Shown here piece after piece: positions 52,057 to 61,092 of a DNA stretch of 64,000 nucleotides (position 1 is the stretch's first letter; every line of letters starts with the position of its first letter). The notes beneath the pieces are model-generated. The model did no database searches. It worked only from the letters and a program-made list of their open reading frames with translations, and was not told the origin of the DNA. This DNA is from Hassallia byssoidea VB512170 (GTDB lineage Bacteria > Cyanobacteriota > Cyanobacteriia > Cyanobacteriales > Nostocaceae): contig NZ_JTCM02000005.1 in assembly GCF_000817785.2 (NCBI RefSeq), forward strand, positions 118,484 to 182,483. The letters are read 5' to 3'. The translations under genes and the position numbers were made by a program.

Positions 52057-53826
52057 ATGAATAATTTATACTTTGCTACAGCTAAGACCGTCCGAGTTAA
52101 ACAAACCCAAGAAGCTCAACCCTCTACTTCAAGCTTAGATTTCAGCAAGTATACCAAGCAACTGATGTCCCCTCAAGGACTAGCACTCGCAGGAGGGATA
52201 TTAGCACTATTTCTCCTGCAAATGTTATCTGGGGGGAAGAAGGGCAAACTTGCTACTAGCTATTGGGGCGGAGCAAAGGAAACTGCCCAAGCCAAGAAAA
52301 AAGCCTTGAAACAAATTACCTCTCCTAAGTGCGATAGCGCCAGCTTGTATATTGGAGTACACAGATACCAAGGTCAAAAATTACCCAAGGGAAGTGGGGG
52401 AGTCCCAGTTTACGTACCCGATGTTCAACGTGGAACTGCCGTAATTGGCGCACCAGGTAGCGGTAAATCATTCTCGGCTATCAACCCTATGCTCTATTCG
52501 GCAATTGACCAGGGGTTTGGGATTTGCCTGTATGATTTTAAGTACCCGTCACAGGCTAAGATAGCCAGTTACGCAAAGTCTAAAGGTTACGAAGTACACG
52601 TATTTGCACCGGGATTTCCTGAATCTGAGGTATGCAATCCAATCGATTTCTTACGCGATAGTAGCGATGCTGAAACGGCACGTCAATTGGCTACTGTGAT
52701 CAACAAGAACTTCCGTATGCTTGGCGGCGGTTCGGAAGACGCATTCTTCGGTCCTGCGGGCGACCAGCTAACCCAAGCAATCCTCATGCTCACTAAGGAA
52801 TTCGGTGAACTAGCAGATATTATGACTGCTGCGGCAATTTTGTCAAGTGAAAAGATGGTCGAACGCTTAATGGCTGCCGAATTAAACCCTTGGATACGGA
52901 TTGCTTTTGGTCAATTATTTAGCTCATCCGGCTCTGAAAAAACTATAGCAGGTATCGCCGGTACTGCTTCACTAATGTTCACCCGGTTTATGGCAAGGGG
53001 TACACTGGGCTGCTTTATCGGTAAAACCACCTTACCACTTGAAATCAAGCGCAAGCAAATGATTATCTTTGGTCTGGATAGGGAACGCCGCGATGCAGTT
53101 GGTCCCTTGATGACCTCTATAATGCACATGACTGTCGCCAGAAGTATTGCTAAAAAGCGGTTTGAGACTGGTCCGTTGGTAGTTAGCGTTGACGAATTAC
53201 CCTCAATCTTCCTACCTGACCTATTTAAATGGTTAAACGAATCCCGAAGTGAAGGATTCTGCGGTATCCTTGGATGGCAAAACATGGGACAGTTAGAGAA
53301 AATTTACGGTAAAGAAATCTCCAAAGCAATTCTTGGTGCGTGTGGTACAAAATTTGTATTTAATCCTGGTGAAGAAGAATCTGCACGATTATTTTCTGCT
53401 TACCTCGGTGAAGAAGAAATTAAGTATAAGCAAAAATCTCGGTCAACGGGAGGCGGTAAAGCCAGCACAAGTATTTCTGAGCAGGAACGCACTCGCAAGC
53501 TGTTCGAGCCTGCTCAATTCCTCAAATTACCACCTGGTAAATGTTTATTTATTAACCCTGCTTATAGTAATAAAAATGAGGGTTCAGTTCCCCTATTAAA
53601 GAATATTAAAGTTCCAAAATATCTCATCGGACTAGAGTCAGAAAATGGTCATAATTGGGATAAACTCATCAAGCAACTCGCTCGTAAAAGTACCCAGAAA
53701 AAACCCACACAAGACGATTTGGATATGCGAGTGTCGGAAGTAAACAAGCGCTTCCCCATCCCACAAGCACCCGTACAAGCAGGTAATGCGCCTTTACCCG
53801 TTGATGCATATAAATCATTTTTCTAA
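52057..53826 (+). CDS. virD4: VirD4/TraG-type coupling protein (T4CP)
   Basis: 589 residues from the ATG at 52057; an upstream GTG at 51961 would add 32 residues encoded by a dispersed repeat (51969-52030) and is unlikely. One membrane helix near residue 40, Walker A AVIGAPGSGKSFSAINPMLY (about residue 131), Walker B VVSVDELPSIFLPDLFKWL (about 374), then GILGWQNMGQLEKIYG. It delivers the DNA-relaxase complex to the channel. The tail ends PLPVDAYKSFF, a motif shared with the gene product at 54280-54732. Confidence 0.88.
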   Translation: MNNLYFATAKTVRVKQTQEAQPSTSSLDFSKYTKQLMSPQGLALAGGILALFLLQMLSGGKKGKLATSYWGGAKETAQAKKKALKQITSPKCDSASLYIGVHRYQGQKLPKGSGGVPVYVPDVQRGTAVIGAPGSGKSFSAINPMLYSAIDQGFGICLYDFKYPSQAKIASYAKSKGYEVHVFAPGFPESEVCNPIDFLRDSSDAETARQLATVINKNFRMLGGGSEDAFFGPAGDQLTQAILMLTKEFGELADIMTAAAILSSEKMVERLMAAELNPWIRIAFGQLFSSSGSEKTIAGIAGTASLMFTRFMARGTLGCFIGKTTLPLEIKRKQMIIFGLDRERRDAVGPLMTSIMHMTVARSIAKKRFETGPLVVSVDELPSIFLPDLFKWLNESRSEGFCGILGWQNMGQLEKIYGKEISKAILGACGTKFVFNPGEEESARLFSAYLGEEEIKYKQKSRSTGGGKASTSISEQERTRKLFEPAQFLKLPPGKCLFINPAYSNKNEGSVPLLKNIKVPKYLIGLESENGHNWDKLIKQLARKSTQKKPTQDDLDMRVSEVNKRFPIPQAPVQAGNAPLPVDAYKSFF

Positions 53827-53828
53827 AT

Positions 53829-54440
53829 ATGAAATCTAAGGTAACAGACAAAAATATCAGTCATTCAGAAACAATCAATTTTTTCAAACGTTTTTCACAA
53901 GAAGCAATTATCATAGGGAGTCATAATGTAAATATAAATAATGCAAGTTTAATAATTGAATCATTTGAGAGACAATGGAATCTCAACCTTAGAATCAAAT
54001 ATGCTGGATTATATAGGCATATTCAAATTAATGAAATCGAAATAGAAATAACACAAGAAGGATATGAAAAATTAATAGAAATTCATGTAAAAATAATGGG
54101 ATTAAAAGATTGTCAATACATAGCATACCTACGTTGCTTAAAGAAAAAACACCTGCATATTATCTTCAATCGTATCAAAAAAATTGAACACACAATTTGC
54201 TTAATTGATTGCAAATATCCGTCATACAGCTATTGTAACTCTGAATATCAAGTAAAATATTCCTACGAGGCAATTATCAATGAATACTACAGAGCAGAAA
54301 GAGAAAAACTTGAGTACAGAAGAAATATTGACCGAAAAATTAGATTGGTTGTTGAAGACTCTCAGCGACTCTCAAACTACTGCATACAACTCAACAACGC
54401 TATTAATAGAGTTAAGCAAGTTCTTAGAGAAATGGCATGA
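53829..54440 (+). CDS. Hypothetical protein overlapping the next gene
   Basis: 203 residues. Ile/Lys/Asn-rich, with a long helical C-terminal part (REKLEYRRNIDRKIRLVVED then SQRLSNYCIQLNNAINRVKQ). The start is 2 bp after the coupling-protein stop. The last 161 bp overlap the following gene in another frame. No family recognised. Confidence 0.45.
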   Translation: MKSKVTDKNISHSETINFFKRFSQEAIIIGSHNVNINNASLIIESFERQWNLNLRIKYAGLYRHIQINEIEIEITQEGYEKLIEIHVKIMGLKDCQYIAYLRCLKKKHLHIIFNRIKKIEHTICLIDCKYPSYSYCNSEYQVKYSYEAIINEYYRAEREKLEYRRNIDRKIRLVVEDSQRLSNYCIQLNNAINRVKQVLREMA

Positions 54441-54732
54441 GACTTGTGAAGAAGTTAATACAAAGCATCAAAAATTAAGTCAAGAAATTATTCTCATAAG
54501 AGAACTATTGATATCAACAGAGGTCAAACAATCCCGATTAGATGAAAAACTGGAAATTTTGTTAAAAATTATTGCCAACCAAAGCGAACAGCTAACTCAG
54601 ATAAATCAAGTTTTAAAAAGTATGGAATTAAATAATAGTTACCATCAATCGAGTCAACAAGTTAATCAAAAAACCAGTAGTGATAGTGATTTAGTTCCTT
54701 TACCAATCGATGCATATAAAGGTTTTTTCTAA
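54280..54732 (+). CDS. Coiled-coil protein with a coupling-protein-like C-terminal tail
   Basis: 150 residues: helical heptad-like stretches (EKLDWLLKTLSDSQTTAYNS; KLSQEIILIRELLISTEVKQ; RLDEKLEILLKIIANQSEQL), a Ser/Gln-rich linker and the tail LVPLPIDAYKGFF, nearly identical to the coupling-protein tail PLPVDAYKSFF. It may bind the same partner as the coupling protein or be exported by the T4SS. Stop and next start overlap (TAATG). Confidence 0.6.
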   Translation: MNTTEQKEKNLSTEEILTEKLDWLLKTLSDSQTTAYNSTTLLIELSKFLEKWHETCEEVNTKHQKLSQEIILIRELLISTEVKQSRLDEKLEILLKIIANQSEQLTQINQVLKSMELNNSYHQSSQQVNQKTSSDSDLVPLPIDAYKGFF

Positions 54733-55048
54733 TGATATCACCTCATCTTACAGCAGAAATCAATAAATACAAAACCTTCCCGCGTTGTCATCACCTGTTT
54801 CCTCCCTACGTTGAAAAACATTATTTCGATAACATTCTCGTCTACCATTACGATCACCGAAGGTGGGCGCTTTGCGCCATCGCACAAATCCAGATAGTAT
54901 CTACTGCGATAAGTTTTACTCAGATGGCGCTCGACCTGAACTTATAATTATCCGGTTCGATCAACAATTAGTTTTTGTCAATTACAAAGAAACTGTTCTA
55001 GTTGATAGATTACCTGCGCTTGCGTTAAACAATCAAAGTTTAAAATAA
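54732..55048 (+). pseudogene. Hypothetical gene frameshifted by a dispersed repeat
   Basis: The first frame (54732-54947) reads MISPHLTAEINKYKTFPRCH then LFPPYVEKHYFDNILVYHYD. From about 54893 the natural continuation is in another frame: NPDSIYCDKFYSDGARPELI then IIRFDQQLVFVNYKETVLVD. The break coincides with a repeat (54855-54893, CCGAAGGTGGGCGCTTTGCG). Recently broken, or a short alternate C-terminus is used. Confidence 0.45.
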
Positions 55049-55088
55049 ATGCAAATTCATTGCATTTGTAAATAAATATACAACTTAG

Positions 55089-55226
55089 ATGAAGGTAACA
55101 ACACGAGCAGCCAAAGCAGCTATCGACAAAATGTACTCTCAGGATGTTGCTACTGTAAAGGTCAACGAAGGTCAACAGTACTTACGTCATCTAGATGGTA
55201 GTCTTTCCCCTATCTTACCTCCTTAA
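55089..55226 (+). CDS. Small hypothetical protein
   Basis: 45 codons, MKVTTRAAKAAIDKMYSQDV then ATVKVNEGQQYLRHLDGSLS. Protein-like, and directly upstream (12 bp) of the 849-residue gene. No family recognised. Confidence 0.45.
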   Translation: MKVTTRAAKAAIDKMYSQDVATVKVNEGQQYLRHLDGSLSPILPP

Positions 55227-55238
55227 GTAATTAAATAG

Positions 55239-57788
55239 ATGGTCAAATTACCATCAGGGTGGCTCAGTAATACCAATCAACAGACTACTAACACCACTAT
55301 GTTCGACCCAAAACATCAACAAATAGCAGATAACTATTTTCAAATATTGGAGGCTACTAGTAACGCGGCATTAGCATTAGGCAAAATGCTACGTGAAATT
55401 TATTTAAGAATTCAAGAAGCAGTTAAAAATAGGGAAGAAACGAATAAAATTGCAGTCGAAGTAGGCAAAGATATTTACAATCTTGTACCCGATGAGTCTA
55501 CCCCAGGAGCTTACAAATGGGAAAAGGTAGATTTGAATCAGGAGACAGGTAGTAAAAGCACGGCAGTCCCAAACGAACCAAGCGAATATCAAGCACAAAC
55601 TATCGCCACCCGAATTGTACAAGACGTACCCGATTTAAGCGATCGTTCAACCTCAAATTATGAACCTGCTCTCAAAATAACCGCCTACACCGAATCAGGT
55701 GATAAAACTGTCATTTACGAACAAGACAGTGAAGGAAAGTGTCGAAAAAATTTAGTAACAGAACATCTTTCTCAAGATGAAATCATGGATGTAGCTTACG
55801 AGCCACTCGTAAAGTTACTACCTCCTTCATCTGAGCTAGTTGAAAATTACGAAGGTACTAAAGAATTTGTAGAAGATAATAACATTGAAAATACTAATAA
55901 TAGTAAACTCCAGGCTGAAAATAGTACAGATAATGACCAAACTTTCAAAAATTTGTCAGTAACAGCCAATGATATGCTATCAGAAGTATTGAACGAAAAT
56001 TTCATACCTCAAGAAAAAAGCGATGCTAGTATTGAAGTTAAAAGCACTGGCTCGGAAGATATACTGCCAATAGAGGATATACCATACGAAGAAGAGACAG
56101 TAGGATTTTTATCAGACATAGATATTAGTAACCCTCCGGATTTAGATTTTCCTCCTGATGAAGAAGCTTTGGAATTTTTCCCAGACATAAATATTAGCGA
56201 ATTTACCGGAGTTGATTCAAAAAAGAAAGGAGAAAAAAATAGTAGTGATGAGTCATTATCGCCGGAAACACAAATAACAGCACAAGCAGAGAATCAATTG
56301 TCAAATAGTGATAATTTAGAAAATAATGAAACTATTCAAAACAATGAATTAAATGAGTCTTCAGGAGAATTTGTAACAAATAAATTACAGCAACAAATTA
56401 AACAACCCAAAGAAGAAATACCAATACTTTTATATAAAAAATATAGCGACTCAGAGGAGGAAGACCAAGATACAATCCCTAAAAAGGAAAGTTCCAAGGA
56501 GGAGGAACAGTACGCCGCCCAATATACATACCAGCAGGTAGCCAACTCCCAAGGGGTAGAACCAGCAGCGCAGCAGTGGGCGCGTCAGGTAGAAGTACCC
56601 GTCTATCAGATTAACAACAAACAAGCACGGGAGGAACGCTACAGAGGCGAAAATAAGGACATTGCCCAAACCGCGACGGCAATGTTGAAAAAATACGGCA
56701 TCGTTGAGCAAGATGGATCGCGTATTTACCGTAGCGATGCGTTTGTAATTCGGCTTGAGGGAGATACCATCGGCATCCACCGCCGCAGCGATGAACTATC
56801 TGGATGGGAAAACTCTTTAATGGAGTTTAAACTCAACAAAAAGGAAGAACCCAAAATAACGAAAAAGCCCACCCAGATGTTACCTGTAGAACGTCAGGAG
56901 TTTCTTATGGTGGCAGAACATCTAAATGATAATGGCAAACTCCCCGACCTTAGCAGTGCTGATATTCGCGATGTCGCAAATTCACTAGGGAGTTTAGCAC
57001 CAGCAGGGACAATTAAAACCCTGGAAGTATTTAAACAAAACGAGATATTGCTCACCCTTAACAACGTCCTCATCCAGGCAGATAAGGAAGAACTTACGGT
57101 TGGTGAGTTTACTATCAAGCGATCGCGCGACCCCGAAAACAATCGAGCTAGCCTGCAACTATTCAAAACCACTGAGGAGAAGGGAACTCAGGAACTTGTC
57201 CGCTTTGACCTAACTAAAACCGAAGCTGGCATCACTAAAGAAGTCAGTAAGATGAATATCTCTGACTACGATATCAACCAAGTCAAATTTATTGCCCAAA
57301 ATGCCCAAAAACTCAACCTAGAACAAATCTTCGGTAACGAACAACCGGACGCCGCACCCGCATCCACACCCAAAGAACAACCAATACAAACGGCAGGCGA
57401 TATCCCCGTAAAAGTTCACCCCTATATTGCTGAGGAATGGGCAAACATGGTCAAACATGGCGGTCCTGATTGGGGAGGGGCAATGAACCAGGGTAATGAA
57501 GAAATTCTCCAACGGATAAAAGACAACTCCGGCAAGTTACCAATTGCCGATCAGCGGGAAATGTACTTCAAATTAATGACTTACAAGGCTACCGTTGCCG
57601 AAAAGCAAGGGGAAAACACTATGGAGTTTGTACCCCTCAAAGACATTATGCAAGACCTTCAACAGTGGAGAGGGGAAGAAATCAAGCAGCAGTATACCCC
57701 CACTGAAAATATACCCTTTCCCCAACGGCAAACTGTCACCACCGCAGCAGCAGCACCTAAAGCCAAATCGGGAGGGGTTGAACTTTGA
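55239..57788 (+). CDS. Large acidic protein of the conjugation region (unknown)
   Basis: 849 residues. A helical N-terminal part (IADNYFQILEATSNAALALG then KMLREIYLRIQEAVKN) is followed by a long acidic, Asn/Ser/Glu-rich middle (about 150-400) and two ordered parts: a region around WARQVEVPVYQINNKQARE to YGIVEQDGSRIYRSDAFVIR, and a C-terminal domain VHPYIAEEWANMVKHGGPDW then GGAMNQGNEEILQRIK. No relaxase His triad, helicase or nuclease motif seen. Being the last large gene of the set, it could be a DNA-processing accessory protein or a secreted effector. Confidence 0.55.
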   Translation: MVKLPSGWLSNTNQQTTNTTMFDPKHQQIADNYFQILEATSNAALALGKMLREIYLRIQEAVKNREETNKIAVEVGKDIYNLVPDESTPGAYKWEKVDLNQETGSKSTAVPNEPSEYQAQTIATRIVQDVPDLSDRSTSNYEPALKITAYTESGDKTVIYEQDSEGKCRKNLVTEHLSQDEIMDVAYEPLVKLLPPSSELVENYEGTKEFVEDNNIENTNNSKLQAENSTDNDQTFKNLSVTANDMLSEVLNENFIPQEKSDASIEVKSTGSEDILPIEDIPYEEETVGFLSDIDISNPPDLDFPPDEEALEFFPDINISEFTGVDSKKKGEKNSSDESLSPETQITAQAENQLSNSDNLENNETIQNNELNESSGEFVTNKLQQQIKQPKEEIPILLYKKYSDSEEEDQDTIPKKESSKEEEQYAAQYTYQQVANSQGVEPAAQQWARQVEVPVYQINNKQAREERYRGENKDIAQTATAMLKKYGIVEQDGSRIYRSDAFVIRLEGDTIGIHRRSDELSGWENSLMEFKLNKKEEPKITKKPTQMLPVERQEFLMVAEHLNDNGKLPDLSSADIRDVANSLGSLAPAGTIKTLEVFKQNEILLTLNNVLIQADKEELTVGEFTIKRSRDPENNRASLQLFKTTEEKGTQELVRFDLTKTEAGITKEVSKMNISDYDINQVKFIAQNAQKLNLEQIFGNEQPDAAPASTPKEQPIQTAGDIPVKVHPYIAEEWANMVKHGGPDWGGAMNQGNEEILQRIKDNSGKLPIADQREMYFKLMTYKATVAEKQGENTMEFVPLKDIMQDLQQWRGEEIKQQYTPTENIPFPQRQTVTTAAAAPKAKSGGVEL

Positions 57789-57905
57789 AGCTTTTACACC
57801 TTGATAACAGGAGGTGAAATTTAGTCACTAATAACTAGATTTTGGACTTTTCGATATTTTGTACTTAACTTAAACATTCCAATCTAATCTACAAGGTTTA
57901 AAGAC

Positions 57906-58457
57906 ATGACAATTACAGCACAAAACAATCAAATTCAAAAACAAAGTAATGTTGGAATTGAAAAAACTTTCTTAAATTTACTGAAAATTGTAGGACCAAT
58001 AGCAGGATTTGTGGCAGCAATATCACCTCTAGTTTATATCGGCTTGTACCACCATCCTCAAAAACTACCAATTGGTGCCACGCTCAATGCTAACAATCAA
58101 ACCGTCAAACTAGAGGTAGCACGCAAACCCCATGAGATTGCAAAGGGTCTGAAGTTTCGCTCAGAATTAGCTGCTTTTCAAGGAATGCTGTTTGTTATTC
58201 CAGGGAAGGCACAACCCATCCAGATATGGACGAAAGATGTACGCTTTCCGCTCGACATGGTGTTTGTACGCAACAACAACGTAGTCAAGATCATTGAAAA
58301 TGTCCCGACTTGCAAGCAGCAGTGTCCTTTTTATGATTCCATCCAAGAAGTTGACAAAGTGATAGAACTTCCCGCCCATACAGCAGTGGGCAAACTCAAG
58401 CTCAAGTCAGGCTCAACAATCAACATAAATTTTGCATCCGCACCATCCGCACAGTAA
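57906..58457 (+). CDS. DUF192 protein, downstream copy
   Basis: 183 residues. Membrane helix (IVGPIAGFVAAISPLVYIGL) then a DUF192 domain: VKLEVARKPHEIAKGLKFRS, FQGMLFVIPGKAQPIQIWTK then DVRFPLDMVFVRNNNVVKII and DKVIELPAHTAVGKLKLKSG. Clearly a paralogue of the protein at 40184-40711, with the same topology and a shared cysteine pair (PTCKQQC versus PPCHKEC). Confidence 0.8.
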   Translation: MTITAQNNQIQKQSNVGIEKTFLNLLKIVGPIAGFVAAISPLVYIGLYHHPQKLPIGATLNANNQTVKLEVARKPHEIAKGLKFRSELAAFQGMLFVIPGKAQPIQIWTKDVRFPLDMVFVRNNNVVKIIENVPTCKQQCPFYDSIQEVDKVIELPAHTAVGKLKLKSGSTININFASAPSAQ

Positions 58458-58488
58458 ACAACTACCAAAAAGAAAATATGCGGTTCCC

Positions 58489-58523
58489 GCTTGCACCAAG
58501 AAGTTAGGTGCAAGCATTTTTTT
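58489..58523 (+). terminator. Rho-independent terminator of the T4SS region
   Basis: GCTTGCACC pairs with GGTGCAAGC around 9 nt, followed by ATTTTTTT. Confidence 0.8.
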
Positions 58524-58559
58524 GATTTACATTAATATTTTTAGTAAAGATAAATCAAT

Positions 58560-59552
58560 AGACCTCTTGCAAAAGTCATTCATACAGATTAAGTTTGGGG
58601 AGATCAAGCTCGTAGTTGTACAAACCAGCTATCAGATTAAACCTCAAACCAAATCTTTTTCGGCGATTGCGATAGCGCTCAGAAAAAATTTTAAAGACTT
58701 TGAGTTTTCGATTGACATGCTCACCTACAACTCGGATTTTAGCTAACTCTTGGTTTCTCTTCTTATCCTCATGACTCAACTTACCACCATAAGGGCTTTT
58801 TTTTGGTATCCGACTGTAGGAGTGAATTTTATGAATACCTTGATACCCTTTATCTCAATAGCATTCAATATCTTCTCTCAACCTAACTTTACTATTTTTA
58901 AATATGCGGAAATCATGCTATGAACCCCTACCATGAGGCGGCATCTTTTCGGGGGAATTATTCCTCCGAAAAATGCCTTCCGTACAGATAATTTTACCTG
59001 TAGTTTGTTCTACGACTAAGAGCGACTTTAGTGTATGTTGTTTCTTTTTGCCGCTATAGAATATGCTTCTGTTTTTTTTAGGACGTTCTATAGGACTTTC
59101 GGTTACATCAACCACTACTACTTCTATTTGGTAATCGGACTTTTGCAGCATCTTCAAGCCTGGTAAAGTGAAAATTCTCTTCTTGAATTAAAATATCCTC
59201 GATTTGACGGATAGTACGGTATGCTGTGGACTCATTGACTCCCCAAGATTGACCTATATGGAAGTAGGTGCGATACTCTCCGGAGGCGGAGCGTCTCCGG
59301 CTTTGCTCCAATACTCTAACGTCATCAACAATTGGTCGATCCTCGCCCAATTTGACTGGTCTGCCTGGTTTGCGCTTATGTTGCAAAGAGCGATCGCACT
59401 ACTTCTAACATTTGACCAAAAGTCTCGCTTTCGCACACCACACAGCCGTTTAAAGTCCTCTGGTTTTAAGTTTTTAACCTGCTCGTATGTCATAGATACT
59501 CCCCAATAATACCTACTTCTCTCATGCTACTGGGCACTTTTGCAAGAGGTCT
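58560..59552 (-). mobile_element. IS5-family (ISL2-like) element, transposase decayed
   Basis: Inverted repeats AGACCTCTTGCAAAAGT at 58560-58576 and complementary at 59536-59552, flanked by AAT on both sides, matching the ANT target of the ISL2 subgroup. The minus-strand transposase is in pieces: MTYEQVKNLKPEDFKRLCGV (from 59493), YRTYFHIGQSWGVNESTAYR then TIRQIEDILIQEENF (59386), DYQIEVVVVDVTESPIERPK then KNRSIFYSGKKKQHTLKSLL (59157) and RVVGEHVNRKLKVFKIFSER (58779). Breaks coincide partly with a repeat at 59278-59310. Confidence 0.8.
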
Positions 59553-59683
59553 AATGACAAATTATTAGTAACTGCCAGAGAACTAACGGCAGAGGATGTT
59601 GCCCGATGGCAGCAAATTGAAGCCTCAAGACAAATAAGCAACCAACAGCTAGATAACCAACAATCGAGAGATATTGATCGATG
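59553..59683 (+). pseudogene. C-terminal scrap of a gene hit by the IS5-type element
   Basis: Directly after the element the frame reads LLVTARELTAEDVARWQQIE then ASRQISNQQLDNQQSRDIDR and a stop that overlaps the next ATG. Its upstream part is not found on the other side of the element. Family unknown. Confidence 0.35.
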
Positions 59684-59875
59684 AAAATATCAATCATTAC
59701 CGCCACATACAATCGACCTTCCCAATTGAGTGCGATGGCGCGAAGCGCCCGCGCCTTGGCGATCGCACTCCCCAGCATATTGAATCAAATCGATAACCAG
59801 TTTGAATGGATTATCGTGAACGACGGCGGTGATCCCGAAACCAGAGAGATTAGCGCTCAACTGCAAACCAGCTGA
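59681..59875 (+). pseudogene. Glycosyltransferase family 2 N-terminal fragment
   Basis: 64 codons: MKISIITATYNRPSQLSAMA and, after a repeat-encoded stretch, LPSILNQIDNQFEWIIVNDG then GDPETREISAQL. The ITATYNR and VNDGG motifs are those of the GT2 nucleotide-sugar site. A HIP1-type palindromic repeat (59730-59768) is inserted in frame, and the rest of the enzyme is missing. Confidence 0.65.
59730..59768. repeat. HIP1-type palindromic repeat in the GT2 fragment
   Basis: Starts GTGCGATGGCGCGAAGCGCC and ends TTGGCGATCGCAC; the ends are complementary. Confidence 0.7.
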
Positions 59876-60169
59876 CCAGTAGTATATACTACAGTGTACA
59901 CACAAGACGCCACCTGCACGCTTGATGAGTTTAGCCAAATCGTTAAAACTCACTCCTCTTACCAACTGTTGACACACGATCCGAAGTATTTATTTTGGTA
60001 TTAGATACACAACTCAAAGGAGTAGTCAACTTGATAGAGTTGAGTCGAGGTTATCGTTCTTTTGCTGTGCCAATTCGTGTTAACGTCTTTGATTGATTGT
60101 GTAAAATTGATTTGTTGATTGATACAAAACTAATGTCCGCAAGCCTGTTCTCACCTCTGGATAAGAAGA
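59876..60169. other. Intergenic region with coding-like scraps
   Basis: A stop-free stretch ending at a TGA near 60095 reads SEVFILVLDTQLKGVVNLIE then LSRGYRSFAVPIRVNVFD without a good start. It is probably a gene remnant, faintly like a RadC-type end. Nothing else seen. Confidence 0.3.
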
Positions 60170-61054
60170 ATGCAAACTCTGTATCGCGCAGTAGGGATTG
60201 TGAGGGGGAGATACTATCCCAGCGCGCAGGATTTCAATAAAGGAATTCTGGCGACCAACTCAGGCGTTATTGAAGCGGTCATAGATTCAGATGAAAACAG
60301 CTTGACTCATATTACACCCGATGTAATTCAGGATGAGTTGTTGTTTCATGCGTACCCCAGAACCAATAAGTCACAAGGCAACACATTGATGCTACAACTG
60401 ACTAAATACCGTAAGGATAATTTAGACGTTGATAATTATTTTTCTATTCGTGGGAATTTAGTTGCTGTTTTGGATGATAGCATTTTAATAAGAATACAAC
60501 GGAATGCAACTAAAAATAAAGCTTTTTACTTGGGAATAAAAGGAACACTGCCTAATGATGGGGTAAAAAAGTTTTGGGATTTGGAATGTATCCGCGAAGG
60601 TAATATCCTAAAATTAGTTAACGCTCAAGTCGTAGAAAAAATTAGTGATAAGCCTAGTGATAAGCCTAATGATAAACCAGGTGATAAACTAGGTGACGAT
60701 AGTTTCAAGCCCAAGCCTCAAGTAGATAAACCAACTTTCAGCAGCCAAAATAAGGTGACACTCGTGCGCTCGGAAATTACTCTTAAATTTAATGAAATCC
60801 CTCCAGCAGATCCAGCCCCTGACAAAAAGGTACTCGTAACTTTGTCGGATGAAAACGGCAATAAGTTTGTTACTCTGCTTAATGCCAAATCCTATAAAAA
60901 AGCGTGTGAAGCTGCTGCCACCTATCCCAAGTATGCTGGAAGTATTTCTGGAAAACTTGGCAAGCTAACCGAAGATGGATTTGAGGTGTTAGAGGCAGGC
61001 ATCAAGGTTTTTGAAGTTAAACCCAAGGAAGAAGCTAAGGGAGAAGCCGCGTAA
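60170..61054 (+). CDS. Hypothetical protein with DKP repeats
   Basis: 294 residues: an N-terminal beta-rich domain (LYRAVGIVRGRYYPSAQDFN), a short repeat linker (SDKPSDKPNDKPGDKLGD) and a C-terminal domain (VTLVRSEITLKFNEIPPADP then KKVLVTLSDENGNKFVTLLN). The linker is four imperfect (S/N/G)DKP units joining two domains. No catalytic motif seen; cyanobacterial plasmid hypothetical. Confidence 0.55.
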   Translation: MQTLYRAVGIVRGRYYPSAQDFNKGILATNSGVIEAVIDSDENSLTHITPDVIQDELLFHAYPRTNKSQGNTLMLQLTKYRKDNLDVDNYFSIRGNLVAVLDDSILIRIQRNATKNKAFYLGIKGTLPNDGVKKFWDLECIREGNILKLVNAQVVEKISDKPSDKPNDKPGDKLGDDSFKPKPQVDKPTFSSQNKVTLVRSEITLKFNEIPPADPAPDKKVLVTLSDENGNKFVTLLNAKSYKKACEAAATYPKYAGSISGKLGKLTEDGFEVLEAGIKVFEVKPKEEAKGEAA

Positions 61055-61092
61055 AGGTTGGTAGTAACACCTTTTTAGAGTCTTTTGATGCG

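Noticed and set aside
55239..57788. 849-residue protein as the relaxase
   Set aside because: No HUH or HD-type catalytic motif could be identified, so no function is claimed.
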